Source: Mycolicibacterium aromaticivorans JS19b1 = JCM 16368
Lineage (GTDB): Bacteria; Actinomycetota; Actinomycetes; Mycobacteriales; Mycobacteriaceae
DNA: 64,000 nt
Assembly: GCF_000559085.1 (NCBI RefSeq)
Contig: NZ_JALN02000002.1
Span: 186,001-250,000, forward strand
Reading direction: 5' to 3'
A model generated the notes under the pieces. That model ran no database searches. It was not told the DNA's origin and saw only the letters and a list, made by a program, of their open reading frames with translations. Every line of letters starts with the position of its first letter. Positions within the stretch are counted from its first letter, which is position 1. A program made the position numbers and the translations under genes. Shown here one piece after another: positions 9,687 to 18,269 of this stretch.

Positions 9687-10664
9687 TCACTGGCCCCCAT
9701 TCCCGGGATGGGGTGATTCGCCGGTCGGCGGCAGAATCGTTTGGCGCCCTGTGCGGTTGGCGTGGGCCACCACCGCCAGCGCTGCCAGTACGATCGCATC
9801 GCCGAGGCCGTCGAGGAGAGTAAGACGTTCGCGAAGCACGGTTGCGCCCAAGACAACGCTGATAACCGGTACCAGTAGAGTCCAGGCGGTAACCGAGGTC
9901 AACGTGGCACGTCGTAGTTCGCTGAACCACAGCAGGTAGGGCAGTGCGGTCCCGGCGAGGGCCAAGACGGCAAGTATGACCGTGAAGCGCACACTCCAAG
10001 TGACGGTGGTCGGCGGTCCGTCGATCAGCAGGGCGATCAGCGCGAGGACGGCGCCGCCGAGCAAGAATTGTCCGGCGCCCAACATGAGCAGGTCCACGCC
10101 CGACAATCGACGTGCCAGTAGCGCCCCGGTGGTGACGCCGAGCGCGGCGACCAAGGCCAGGGCGGCCCCACGACCGCCGCCTGATGGGGCCGCAACGAGC
10201 AGCAGACCACCGAACCCCATGGCAACGCCGACGCTCACCGCGACCCGGGGCCGTTCACCGTAGAGCCACCACGCCGGCAGGACCACCAGCAGGGGCGTCG
10301 AGTTGCTCAGCACGGCCGCGACGCCAGTCGTGGCACCGGTGACACTGGCAAACATCGCCCCGAAGGTAAGCGTGACATTGGTCAGCGCCAAGACCGTGAT
10401 CAACGCCCACGCGCCGCCGCCACGCGGAAACCGCCGGCCGGCGGACCTACTGAGCACGGTGGCCGCCAACAGTGCCGCCCCGGCAGCCAAGGCCCGCAGC
10501 GCAGCGAACCATAACAGTGGGGCATCGCGCATCCCCCACATGATCAGCACAAAGCACGATCCCCAGGCCAGCGCAATGACCACCATGCGCAACGGACGAG
10601 CCGCCAACTCGCCAGCGGTCCCATCTGCAGAGCCGCCATGGGTGTCACGCGAATAGTGAGACAT
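9687..10664 (-). CDS. EamA/DMT-family membrane transporter
   Basis: 325 residues from the ATG at 10664 (GAGG about 9 bases ahead). There are about ten hydrophobic helices arranged as two EamA repeats; the first contains LALTNVTLTFGAMF and AVLSNSTPLLVVLPAWWLYGE, the second YLLWFSELRRAT and AWTLLVPVISVVLGA. This family exports amino acids, nucleosides or other small metabolites; the substrate cannot be predicted from sequence. It converges on the CPD ATPase gene, with 57 bases between the stops, and runs away from csoR, so co-regulation with copper genes is uncertain. Confidence 0.85.
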   Translation of the reverse strand: MSHYSRDTHGGSADGTAGELAARPLRMVVIALAWGSCFVLIMWGMRDAPLLWFAALRALAAGAALLAATVLSRSAGRRFPRGGGAWALITVLALTNVTLTFGAMFASVTGATTGVAAVLSNSTPLLVVLPAWWLYGERPRVAVSVGVAMGFGGLLLVAAPSGGGRGAALALVAALGVTTGALLARRLSGVDLLMLGAGQFLLGGAVLALIALLIDGPPTTVTWSVRFTVILAVLALAGTALPYLLWFSELRRATLTSVTAWTLLVPVISVVLGATVLRERLTLLDGLGDAIVLAALAVVAHANRTGRQTILPPTGESPHPGNGGQ

Positions 10665-10931
10665 TAAGGCCGCCTCGATACCGTCGACTCGTACCCGTTG
10701 AGGGCACCGCCGGCGGAAGCAGTCACAACGGCCCTGACTGCGATGCCGGGACGCTCCCACCCCGAAAGCACGCACATCGACGGTATCCCGGCACAGATTG
10801 GCGCAGCCGCAACGGTGAAATCTTCCGTCAGGCCCGAACAGTAGTAGGTTCCCTGCCTACACATTATTGCTGACGCAGCAGGGTATTTTTGAAAATGGAG
10901 CGGCAAACACCTGAAGGCGAAAGAGTGGGAA

Positions 10932-11240
10932 ATGAGCGCTGAGCCCGTCGGAAGTGCGCATGGATATATCCGGTCCAGGGCTGACTATCTCACCCGCTTG
11001 CGCCGCATCGAAGGGCAGGCGCGGGGCCTTCAGCGGATGGTCGAAGAAGATCAGTACTGTATCGACATCCTCACCCAAGTGTCGGCGATGACGAAGGCGC
11101 TGCAAGCCGTCGCGCTGGGTCTGCTCGCTGATCACATCGGCCACTGTGTCGTTAATGCCGCCGCGGCCGGCGATAGCGCCGAGGCGCAAGCCAAGCTCAC
11201 CGAAGCCAACGAGGCGATCGCGCGCCTGGTGCGTTCGTAG
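10932..11240 (+). CDS. csoR: CsoR-family copper-sensing repressor
   Basis: 102 residues of the all-helical CsoR/RcnR fold. The copper site fingerprint is complete: Cys43 (QYCIDIL), His68 and Cys72 (DHIGHC), with the same 25- and 4-residue spacing as M. tuberculosis CsoR (Cys36, His61, Cys65). The first helix has YLTRLRRIEGQARGLQRM, which contacts DNA in this family. Apo-CsoR binds ATACCCC/GGGGTAT operators and leaves when it takes up Cu(I), so it should control the sites at 6926 and 23713. The spacer before its own gene shows only a weak inverted repeat (GTAGG...CCTAC near 10846), so self-control is not clear. Confidence 0.92.
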   Translation: MSAEPVGSAHGYIRSRADYLTRLRRIEGQARGLQRMVEEDQYCIDILTQVSAMTKALQAVALGLLADHIGHCVVNAAAAGDSAEAQAKLTEANEAIARLVRS

Positions 11241-11327
11241 TCGCAGTCGCAGTCGCGCAACCGAATTGCACTCCGGGGCGGGCCGTCGACGCCACAACCA
11301 GGTTGTGTCATGGGTATCTCAGGGGCA

Positions 11328-11486
11328 ATGCCCAGCCGAATTGACGCCGTTGTGCGCCGAGTTCGCACGCTTATCATGGAGGACTTGATGTACATCACCG
11401 AGCAGCGCGCCGGCATCGTCGCGTCACCAAATATCGCTTTCGCACTGGCCATGGCCAAAGGCCGGGAGGTTGAAGCGGAGGGCTAA
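11328..11486 (+). CDS. Small hypothetical ORF downstream of csoR
   Basis: 52 codons from an ATG preceded by AGGGGCA; an internal ATG at 11388 has an even better site (GGAGGACTTG). The product has Arg-rich (RIDAVVRRVRTL) and neutral (IAFALAMAKG) parts and no known motif. It follows csoR by about 90 bases on the same strand. It may be a genuine short gene or chance; I do not recognise it. Confidence 0.3.
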   Translation: MPSRIDAVVRRVRTLIMEDLMYITEQRAGIVASPNIAFALAMAKGREVEAEG

Positions 11487-11506
11487 GAGTGGATCGAGGC
11501 CCCCAA

Positions 11507-12385
11507 TCATTGTGGGCCGCCGGGGTTTTGGTTCGGGATATCTGTGATCGGGAGGTTCGGTGCTGGTTTAGGTGAGGGGGTGGCCGACAGCACCGGGACC
11601 CGCACGGCGGGGATGTCGGTGATGTCGTTGGCGGGTAGGCCGTTCTCCCGCCCGCCATAGCTGCTGCCTGGGGCACGTGAGCCAAGTAAATGACTGACTG
11701 TAACCAGGTGATAGCCATTGGCCCTCAGCACGGGCAGGAATTGGTAGACGAGATCGACGGTGCTGGAGTACGTGTCATGCAGCAACACCACTGAACCGGG
11801 CCTTATCTGCGTCTTGAGCATGTAGACGGTGGCGGCGGTGTTGGAATCGTTGATCCAGTCGAACGGAATGACGTCCCACAGGATCTGGGACAGCCCCTGT
11901 CTGCCCGCTTCGGCGACGACGACGTCGTCGGAAAGCCCGCCAGCCGGGCGGAACAAGGTTGGTGCCCGGCCGGTCGCGGCGGTGATCGCATCAGTGGCCT
12001 TGCTGAGCTGGCTAGCGATGTCCTCCGTGGGAATGGTTGTCATGTTGGGGTGTTCCCAGGTGTGGTTGCCGATCTCCATGCCGGCATCGGCGATACGTTT
12101 GGCGCTACCTGGATCGCGCGCAACTTTGTTGCCGATCAAAAAGAACGTGGCCTTGGCGTCGCCGTCGGCCAGCACCTGCAGTAGCCGATCGGTGAACGGG
12201 GTGGGGCCGTCATCAAAGGTCAACGCGACGCACTTGGCGCGGGCGCAGTCGACCTGATCGGGACCGACATCGCGCCTGCTGGCCACCACCATCAAGGCTG
12301 CCGTTGCGCCGACAACGACCACCAAGGCCACAAACGACAGCCACATCGAGCGGCTCACCGCAGGTCGTTGGATCATCGACGCCAT
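11507..12385 (-). CDS. Membrane-anchored polysaccharide deacetylase (NodB fold, CE4)
   Basis: About 292 residues from the ATG at 12385; another ATG at 12376 and longer starts to 12589 are possible. A single membrane segment (WLSFVALVVVVGATAALMVV) holds the enzyme outside the cell. The five CE4 motifs are visible: TFDDGP with the metal/base Asp pair, NHTWEH with the two metal His, LFRPAGG, the WDVIPFDW segment and VVLLHD. Such enzymes remove N-acetyl groups from cell-wall glycans such as peptidoglycan GlcNAc. The C-terminal tail is Pro-rich and disordered. It is divergent from the L,D-transpeptidase gene, with a BlaI-like site between them, which fits a wall-modification module. Confidence 0.88.
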   Translation of the reverse strand: MASMIQRPAVSRSMWLSFVALVVVVGATAALMVVASRRDVGPDQVDCARAKCVALTFDDGPTPFTDRLLQVLADGDAKATFFLIGNKVARDPGSAKRIADAGMEIGNHTWEHPNMTTIPTEDIASQLSKATDAITAATGRAPTLFRPAGGLSDDVVVAEAGRQGLSQILWDVIPFDWINDSNTAATVYMLKTQIRPGSVVLLHDTYSSTVDLVYQFLPVLRANGYHLVTVSHLLGSRAPGSSYGGRENGLPANDITDIPAVRVPVLSATPSPKPAPNLPITDIPNQNPGGPQ

Positions 12386-12683
12386 CCTCGTCTTCGCCGC
12401 CACGCGGTCCGTTGGTATCGCCCTCATTCTGGCCTGCGCACCGCGAAGCCTGCGTCGGGCCGGCCCCCGCCGGGTTGGGTGGCACGCCCCGACCGTCGCG
12501 CGGGCGAGCGCAGGCTGCGCCGCGACCAACGGTGGTGTGGGTACCCTGGCCGGGTATCGCGAACGTGGTGCTTCGAGCACGGAAAGCAAACTCCCGCGTG
12601 GCGCGCGCCAGTGGTGTTGTGCAGCATATGCACTGCTCAGAGGACGATCCGTGTACTGGCACCCATCACGGTGTCACTCCATC

Positions 12684-12707
12684 TACTATGTTGGTACGGA
12701 GATCATA
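12684..12707. promoter_or_regulatory. BlaI-like dyad before the L,D-transpeptidase gene
   Basis: TACTATGTTGGT followed by ACGGAGATCATA is a degenerate copy (19 of 24 bases) of the perfect dyad at 30927-30950. The similarity continues downstream at both places through TATGACAG and GCCGCGACATG, so the two promoter regions are duplicates. The dyad lies 62 bases before the transpeptidase start. Confidence 0.6.
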
Positions 12708-12768
12708 TGACAGGGGGTTCCTCGGCGATGGGGCCGCGACATGAGCCGAATCGACACAGGAGTATGTA

Positions 12769-14031
12769 GTGAGGTCGGATCGCCGAGCCGCGGTGATGGT
12801 GCTGAGTGCGGTGCTGGTGATCACGGGGGTTTTGGGTGCGGTGCTCAGCGTGCGGCTGGCCTGTACCCTCCGGTGTTCGTCTGGCACGACCGCACCAGCG
12901 CCGGTGCCCGCCGAGGTCGCCTCACCCACACCCGCGGCGGTGAGCATTTTCCCGGCCTCCGGTGCCCGCGATGTCGATCCGCTGGCGGCGATCTCGGTGA
13001 CCGCGACGGCTGGCACCCTGAACGACGTGTCGATGGTCAACGAACAGGGCACCCGGGTAGCCGGGGTGATGACGCCGGACAACACGGTGTGGAAGCCGGC
13101 AGTGCCCCTGGGTTACGGGCGCAGCTACACCCTGACGATCACCGCAGCCGGGACCGACGGCACCCCGGCCAGGCGGGTGTCGACGTTTTCCACGCTGATC
13201 CCGAGCAATCAGACCAAGGTGTATTTGACGACCACCGGCGGGGCGCCGCTGCACGATGGCGCCCGCTACGGCATCGGCACCGTGGTGGTCGCCCACTTCG
13301 ACGAGCCGATCACCGACCGTGCCGCTGCGCAACGGCGGCTCTCGGTCACCACCAGCCCCGCGGTACCAGGGTCCTGGTACTGGTTAGATGACCAGAACGC
13401 GCACTGGCGACCCCAGCAGTACTACCAACCCGGCACCACCGTGACCGTGACGGCCAACATTTATGGCGTGCCGCTCGGCAATGGGCTCTACGGCCAAGAA
13501 GACACCCAAGTCAGCTTCACCATCGGTGACGCGCATGTGTCGATCGCCGACGACGTGACCAAGCAGGTCAGTGTCTACAACAACGGTGTTCTAGTCCGCA
13601 CCATGCCCACTTCGATGGGAATGGGAGGAAGTGAAACCGTTGGTGGGCAGACCATCTCGTTTTGGACCCAACCCGGCGTTTACACTGTGATGGACAAGGC
13701 TAACCCGGTGATCATGGACTCCTCGACATACGGGCTGCCGATCAACTCCCGGCTGGGCTACCGCGAAACCATCAAGTACGCCACCCGCATCAGCACCGAT
13801 GGCATCTATCTGCATCAACTCGACGCCACCGTCTGGGCCCAGGGCAACACCAACGTCTCTCACGGCTGTCTGAACCTCAACGCCGACAACGCCCAATGGT
13901 TCTTCGCATTCTCGCAGCCCGGCGACATCGTCGAAGTCCGCAATACCGGCGGTGACCCTTTGCAGGTGTGGCAAAACGGAGACTGGAGCATGCCCTGGAA
14001 CCAATGGCTCGCCGGCAGCGCCCTGCCCTAA
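12769..14031 (+). CDS. L,D-transpeptidase (LdtMt2-like, YkuD domain)
   Basis: 420 residues from a GTG preceded by CAGGAG. An N-terminal membrane anchor (about residues 8-30) is followed by Ig-like modules (residues ~55-250) and the YkuD catalytic domain. The active site reads SHGCLN with Cys367, and His349 (YLHQLDATVW) lies 18 residues before it, the same spacing as His336/Cys354 of M. tuberculosis LdtMt2. A C-terminal extension rich in Trp follows, as in LdtMt2. The enzyme makes 3-3 cross-links in peptidoglycan and is insensitive to most beta-lactams except carbapenems. The BlaI-like dyad upstream suggests induction by wall stress. Confidence 0.93.
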   Translation: MRSDRRAAVMVLSAVLVITGVLGAVLSVRLACTLRCSSGTTAPAPVPAEVASPTPAAVSIFPASGARDVDPLAAISVTATAGTLNDVSMVNEQGTRVAGVMTPDNTVWKPAVPLGYGRSYTLTITAAGTDGTPARRVSTFSTLIPSNQTKVYLTTTGGAPLHDGARYGIGTVVVAHFDEPITDRAAAQRRLSVTTSPAVPGSWYWLDDQNAHWRPQQYYQPGTTVTVTANIYGVPLGNGLYGQEDTQVSFTIGDAHVSIADDVTKQVSVYNNGVLVRTMPTSMGMGGSETVGGQTISFWTQPGVYTVMDKANPVIMDSSTYGLPINSRLGYRETIKYATRISTDGIYLHQLDATVWAQGNTNVSHGCLNLNADNAQWFFAFSQPGDIVEVRNTGGDPLQVWQNGDWSMPWNQWLAGSALP

Positions 14032-14098
14032 CCCCCACCGGAGGCCGCCAGCTACCTGACCCCGCCACCGGCCCGCGCCAAGAACCCGGCCAGTTGTT

Positions 14099-14117
14099 CT
14101 ACTATCTGCTTTAGTAG
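14099..14117. promoter_or_regulatory. BlaI-like dyad before the CxxC membrane protein
   Basis: CTACTATCTGCTTTAGTAG: six-base arms CTACTA and TAGTAG with a 7-base spacer, 34 bases before the GTG start of the next gene, thus over its promoter. The preceding TTGTTCTAC is also found at the site at 19639. Confidence 0.6.
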
Positions 14118-14150
14118 CAGTGCACAAGTCGACCGAAGGGTGGTAGCGCT

Positions 14151-14609
14151 GTGAGCATGCCGCGTTGGTCGTGGAAACAGTGGCTTGCCGCCGTGATCGG
14201 GGCCGTGGCCGTGGCGCTGGTCGTGGGCGTCCCGACAGGACTGCTGACCACACCCCTTTACACACGGATGACACCGGTACCGTGGTGGAGCTACACCGTG
14301 TGGATCGCCACCGCGGCGATGAGCGGAATGTTGATCGCCACCTATGTGCAACGCCCCCAGGCCACCCCGGCGGCAACGAGAACTGGTGTGGTCGCCAACG
14401 TCGGATCCTTTCTAGCCGTCGGGTGCCCGGTATGCAACAAAGTCGTCATTGCCCTGGCGGGCGTTGGGGGCGCACTCAATGTCTGGGCGCCGATGCAACC
14501 GCTCATCGCGGCGATCTCACTGGCAGCACTGGGCTGGGCACTGCGGCGGCGGCTCACCGGGCCGCAGGCTTGCCCGCTTCTGGTCACCAGCGACTCCGGA
14601 CCACCGTGA
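14151..14609 (+). CDS. Small multi-pass membrane protein with CPVC motif
   Basis: 152 residues with about four hydrophobic helices (residues ~10-31, 43-62, 73-112, 117-137). The striking feature is GCPVCNK near the third helix, a CxxC pair at or near the membrane that could be redox-active or bind metal. I do not recognise a characterised family. It follows the transpeptidase by 120 bases with its own BlaI-like dyad and precedes a BlaI/BlaR pair, so a link to wall homeostasis or thiol chemistry of the envelope is inferred from context only. Confidence 0.7.
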   Translation: MSMPRWSWKQWLAAVIGAVAVALVVGVPTGLLTTPLYTRMTPVPWWSYTVWIATAAMSGMLIATYVQRPQATPAATRTGVVANVGSFLAVGCPVCNKVVIALAGVGGALNVWAPMQPLIAAISLAALGWALRRRLTGPQACPLLVTSDSGPP

Positions 14610-14817
14610 TTCCCTGTCCGAGATCGGTCGATGCCCGGCGCCTCGAGTTCGCCTCGCGCGGAGGTTGCGTGTCGGTCCAGAGTGGGTCACGGCCCCCGGC
14701 CGAGCGCACACGCGGCGAGTGCACCGCGCACCACATCGCCGGCGTCCCGGTGTCCGAGAACCTCGATCAGGCAGACGACGTACTCATCACGTCGTCGCAG
14801 CTAAGCGAAAGGTGAGC

Positions 14818-15240
14818 ATGGCCCGCAAACCAGCCGAACGAGAATCAGGTCGGGTTCGCCGAGCCGCTAGGCGACCATTGCTTGGTTTGGGCGAGTTGGA
14901 GGCGTTGGCAATGGACGTGGTGTGGCGCACCGGCGAACCGGTGCGGGTCCGTGATGTCATCGACGGCCTCGAACCGGGCCGCGATCCCGCCTACACGACC
15001 GTGATGACAGTAATGGACAACCTGTACCGCAAGGGCTGGCTGACTCGCGAGCGTTGTGGACGCGCCTACTTTTACGCCGCGGCACGCAGTCGCACGGAGG
15101 CGGCTACCGACGCCGTGCGGGATCTGCTCGCCGGCGCTGATGATCCGGCAGAAGTGCTGCTGCACTTCGCCCGCGACGCGACGGACGCTGAGTCCAAGGC
15201 GCTCTCGCGTGGACTCAGACAACGCAGACGCGCACAGTGA
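14818..15240 (+). CDS. BlaI/MecI/CopY-family repressor (first copy)
   Basis: 140 residues from an ATG with GAAAGGTGAGC ahead. The N-terminal winged helix is typical of BlaI: LGELEALAMDVVWRTGEPV, VRDVIDGL, YTTVMTVMDNLYRKGWLTRE as the recognition region. The C-terminal helices (LLHFARDATDAESKAL) form the dimer and cleavage region. These repressors bind short inverted repeats and are inactivated when the partner protease responds to wall stress. The stop overlaps the start of the M56 protease gene (GTGA), the classical blaI-blaR order. Probable targets are the TACTA/TAGTA dyads in this window. Confidence 0.9.
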   Translation: MARKPAERESGRVRRAARRPLLGLGELEALAMDVVWRTGEPVRVRDVIDGLEPGRDPAYTTVMTVMDNLYRKGWLTRERCGRAYFYAAARSRTEAATDAVRDLLAGADDPAEVLLHFARDATDAESKALSRGLRQRRRAQ

Positions 15241-16130
15241 GCGCCATCTGGGTGTGGCTAGTGACCGGACTCGCGCTGGGGGGCGTATCGCCGGCGTTGC
15301 TGCGAGTGCTGGTGCGCCGCGGGATCCACCCCCACATCCTTCTGCTGGCCTGGCTGACGTTGCTGAGCGCGACGGTTGTGCAGATCGCGCTACCCGGTCT
15401 CGGTGACGTGATGCACCGCTGCTGGCTGGTGCTGCACAACGGTCAACCGGACCGCCTGGATGGCATCGGCGGTGCGCTCAGCGCGGCCATGCTACTCACC
15501 GCCTTCGTGCGGGCGGGATGGGCCTTGCGGCGCTCGGCTGCCGCACGCCGGGCCCTGCGCGACCGTCATCTCGGGTTGGCGCGGATCCTTGGCGGTGCAC
15601 GCCGCGATCAGGGGGTGCTGTGGCTGCCGGTCGCCGAGCCGGTCGCCTACAGTGTGCCCGGTCATCCGCCACTGGTGGTGGCCAGTACCGGACTGCGAGC
15701 AGTGCTGGATGCCGACGCCTTGGCGGGGGTGCTGGCCCATGAGCGCGCGCACCTGGCCCGTCGTCATCACATGCTCGTTGCCGCGGCTGACGCGGCCGCT
15801 GCCGGTTTCTGGTGGCTGCCTCTGATGCGGGCGTCACCGGCGCTGGTACGGACACTGGTGGAACTAGACGCTGATGCGCACGCCGCACGGCTGCACGGTG
15901 CGGGCGGGCTGCGGCGGGCACTGCAGACGCTGCGACCGGCACCCGTAGCAGCGCCGGCGTTGGGCATCACCAGCGAATGCACCGAATTGCGATTGGCGCG
16001 TCTTGCTGCGCAAGCGCCTGGTGACACTGTCTCAGCGATGGCAGCCCTCGGCGTGGTCGCCTCCCTGCTTTCGGCGGTGTCGATTACGGTGCTGCTCGCG
16101 GTCACGGTGCTCGCATCGTGCGCAACGTGA
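15237..16130 (+). CDS. M56-family membrane metalloprotease (BlaR1-like, no sensor domain), first copy
   Basis: 297 residues, all of it membrane helices and an M56 peptidase core: LAHERAHLARRHH gives the HExxH zinc site (near residue 170), followed by the conserved ELDADAHAARLHG. The C-terminal penicillin-binding sensor of staphylococcal BlaR1 is absent, as in M. tuberculosis BlaR. It is expected to cleave the co-encoded BlaI repressor in response to an envelope signal that is not a covalent beta-lactam acylation here. It overlaps the repressor gene by 4 bases, so the two are translated together. Confidence 0.87.
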   Translation: MSAIWVWLVTGLALGGVSPALLRVLVRRGIHPHILLLAWLTLLSATVVQIALPGLGDVMHRCWLVLHNGQPDRLDGIGGALSAAMLLTAFVRAGWALRRSAAARRALRDRHLGLARILGGARRDQGVLWLPVAEPVAYSVPGHPPLVVASTGLRAVLDADALAGVLAHERAHLARRHHMLVAAADAAAAGFWWLPLMRASPALVRTLVELDADAHAARLHGAGGLRRALQTLRPAPVAAPALGITSECTELRLARLAAQAPGDTVSAMAALGVVASLLSAVSITVLLAVTVLASCAT

Positions 16131-16153
16131 TCCACCCGAATCGTCTGGGCCGC

Positions 16154-16381
16154 TCAGGTTTTGGCGGCAAGGCCCACGAGAAAAAAACCGACTAAGATCA
16201 GGAGCGCGGCCATCGGGTAGCCCAGCAGCAGGTCCTGCAGACCGATGATCCGCAACCGCCCGAGGTGGGTAATCATGTGCACGACCGCCATCACCGCCCC
16301 GATACCCACCAGCGCCCACCCCAGCACCCGGCGGCGCCGCTCGCGACGGTACTCGATCGTGTACAGCGACTTGGGACTCAT
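16154..16381 (-). CDS. Small two-helix membrane protein
   Basis: 75 residues from the ATG at 16381. A basic N-terminus (YRRERRRR) precedes two hydrophobic helices (residues ~18-40 and 52-72). No family recognised. It faces away from the second BlaI gene, and the tandem TACTA/TAGTA operator at 16447 lies 66 bases upstream, so it may belong to the same regulon. The ribosome binding site is weak, which lowers confidence in the exact start. Confidence 0.55.
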   Translation of the reverse strand: MSPKSLYTIEYRRERRRRVLGWALVGIGAVMAVVHMITHLGRLRIIGLQDLLLGYPMAALLILVGFFLVGLAAKT

Positions 16382-16771
16382 ATGGCCCCGGCTAAAACAG
16401 CGATGCCCAACTGCGTCCCTCTCCTTTGCGTTACCACGGATCGAACTACTATGAGCAATAGTACTAATCGCAATAGTATGTGCAAGCGGCTGGCGAGTAC
16501 CAGCTGGGGCGGGGTCGCTCGGCGGCTCTACATCAGCGCATCGCGAGTTCACGTCCGCGTTCGCCGGCAACGTTGGCACGCGCAGTCCCAGACGCTGGTG
16601 TGCTCATCACAGTCCAGACCGGTCGTGCGATTGCGGTGACAAGTGCCAAGCGCGTACCGGCCTGCTATTTGCACGGTCGGCGGCACGCCTACTCTGGCAG
16701 AGGCGGGCGTGCAGCTAAGTTGATGGCTGAGGGCGCGCGGAGGAAAACCTCCGGTTGATGTCTGGGCTGAC
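16382..16771. other. Regulatory spacer between two divergent genes
   Basis: About 390 bases between the small membrane-protein gene and the second BlaI gene. Besides the tandem dyad at 16447-16478 I see no gene; short frames lack good starts. Confidence 0.5.
16447..16478. promoter_or_regulatory. Tandem BlaI-like operator
   Basis: TACTATGAGCAATAGTA (16447-16463) overlaps by two bases with TACTAATCGCAATAGTA (16462-16478). The arms TACTA and TAGTA recur every 15-16 bases, so two dimers could bind side by side. It lies between the minus-strand small membrane protein and the plus-strand BlaI/BlaR pair and could control both, including self-control of the repressor. Confidence 0.65.
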
Positions 16772-17164
16772 GTGCAGGAGCGTGCGGTGCGTGTTCGGGG
16801 CTTTGGCGAGCTTGAGGCCGTCATTATGGACCGGTTGTGGACCCGCAATGAGGTCTCGACGGTGCGCGACATCTTCGACGATCTCACGCTTGACCGCCGA
16901 ATCGCGTACACCACAGTGTTGTCCACGATGGACAACCTGCACCGCAAAGGCATTCTTACGCGAGAGCGGGTCGGCAAGGCGTATCACTATCTGCCGGTCA
17001 TGACCCGCGAGGAGCATTCAGCCACGTTGATGCGGGCAGCCTTCGACTCCGGCGGTGATACCGACCTGGTACTGACCTACTTCTTGGAGCAAATGACCGC
17101 CGAAGAGTCCACGCGCGTTCAGGACGCACTGCGCCGCATCATTATTGACGGGAAGCGACGATGA
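16772..17164 (+). CDS. BlaI/MecI/CopY-family repressor (second copy)
   Basis: 130 residues from a GTG. The same winged-helix layout as the first copy: FGELEAVIMDRLWTRNEV, TVRDIFDDL, YTTVLSTMDNLHRKGILTRE, then the dimer region ending MTAEESTRVQDALRRII. The sequence differs widely from the copy at 14818 outside the DNA-binding part, so this is an old paralogue or separate acquisition, not a recent duplication. The stop overlaps the start of a second M56 protease (ATGA). Confidence 0.9.
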   Translation: MQERAVRVRGFGELEAVIMDRLWTRNEVSTVRDIFDDLTLDRRIAYTTVLSTMDNLHRKGILTRERVGKAYHYLPVMTREEHSATLMRAAFDSGGDTDLVLTYFLEQMTAEESTRVQDALRRIIIDGKRR

Positions 17165-18090
17165 ACGTCGCCGCCTGGATGCTGCTCTACGCCGCAACAC
17201 TGACATGGTTAGGCCCCCCGGTTCTGGGCCGCATCACCGGCAGTGGCGGCAGCCCCCGGCTGGGTGTCACCGTCTGGCTGACAACGATCATCGGGGCGCT
17301 CAGTGGGTGGATCGCCGCGCTGGGCCTCATGATCGACCACGTGATCGCCAACCTGGCTGACGAATCGCCGCTGACGTTCTGCCTGGACGCGGTGGGCTTT
17401 ACTGGCGGCGTCGACATGACACGCCAGGTTGGTTCGATCGCCACGACGGTGCTTGCTTGTGCCGGAGTACTGGTGACGGCCATCGCAATCCGGCGAGTAT
17501 GGAGCGGAATCCGGCGGCTTCGACACCACAGTCACGAGCACGCACGGGCCGCCCGGGTGGTTGGCGTATCTACCGACCAGCCCGACGTTGTCATCGTTGA
17601 CTCCAGTCAACCCGCCGCCTACTGCGTGGCGGGACGGCCGCAGACCATCATTGTCACCACCGCCGCGTTGCAACGCCTCGAGAGGCCGCAGCTGGATGCC
17701 GTGCTGACCCACGAACGCGCCCACCTGACCGGCCACCATCACCAGATCCTGATGATCCTTCGTTCGCTGGCGAGGGGCATACCACGTCTGCCGCTGTTCG
17801 GCGCCAGCGCCAGCGCTGTCGCCAGGCTGCTAGAAATGTGTGCTGACGACGCCGCCGTCCGCAGGCATGGCTCCCATCCATTGTTGTGCGGCATGGTCAC
17901 TCTGGTAGCCGGTCCATCTCAACCGGCCGGCGCCCTGGGCGCAGCCGATGTCGCCGTCTTGGCGCGGGCATCCCGGCTGGTGAGCCCTGCCGGGCCCGTC
18001 GATCAGTGTTGCGAACGGCTGATCCTGGTGACCGCCATCGCGCTGACCATCGCCACCCCATTTATCGCCGGGTTACTGTGCCACCACTGA
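17161..18090 (+). CDS. M56-family membrane metalloprotease (BlaR1-like), second copy
   Basis: 309 residues. Three N-terminal helices (residues ~5-20, 35-60, 93-113), the zinc motif LTHERAHLTGHHH near residue 182, the following EMCADDAAVRRHG, and a last helix (ILVTAIALTIATPFIAGLL). As in the first copy there is no extracellular sensor domain. It should sense envelope stress and cleave its partner BlaI. It is translationally coupled to that repressor by ATGA. Confidence 0.87.
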   Translation: MNVAAWMLLYAATLTWLGPPVLGRITGSGGSPRLGVTVWLTTIIGALSGWIAALGLMIDHVIANLADESPLTFCLDAVGFTGGVDMTRQVGSIATTVLACAGVLVTAIAIRRVWSGIRRLRHHSHEHARAARVVGVSTDQPDVVIVDSSQPAAYCVAGRPQTIIVTTAALQRLERPQLDAVLTHERAHLTGHHHQILMILRSLARGIPRLPLFGASASAVARLLEMCADDAAVRRHGSHPLLCGMVTLVAGPSQPAGALGAADVAVLARASRLVSPAGPVDQCCERLILVTAIALTIATPFIAGLLCHH

Positions 18091-18269
18091 GACCAGACCC
18101 GGGGGATGCTTCCGGCGGGCTCCGACGCTTCCAGCGCCCACCGTAGGCTCAGCGCCGCCTCAACGCGGCGGTAAGGCAGGTGCGGAACACACCTCTAAGC
18201 GGTCGGGATGCAGGATCGCTGCGAACTGTCCGGCGGCCAATTTCGTCGCCGACGACCTGTTCCGAGCGG

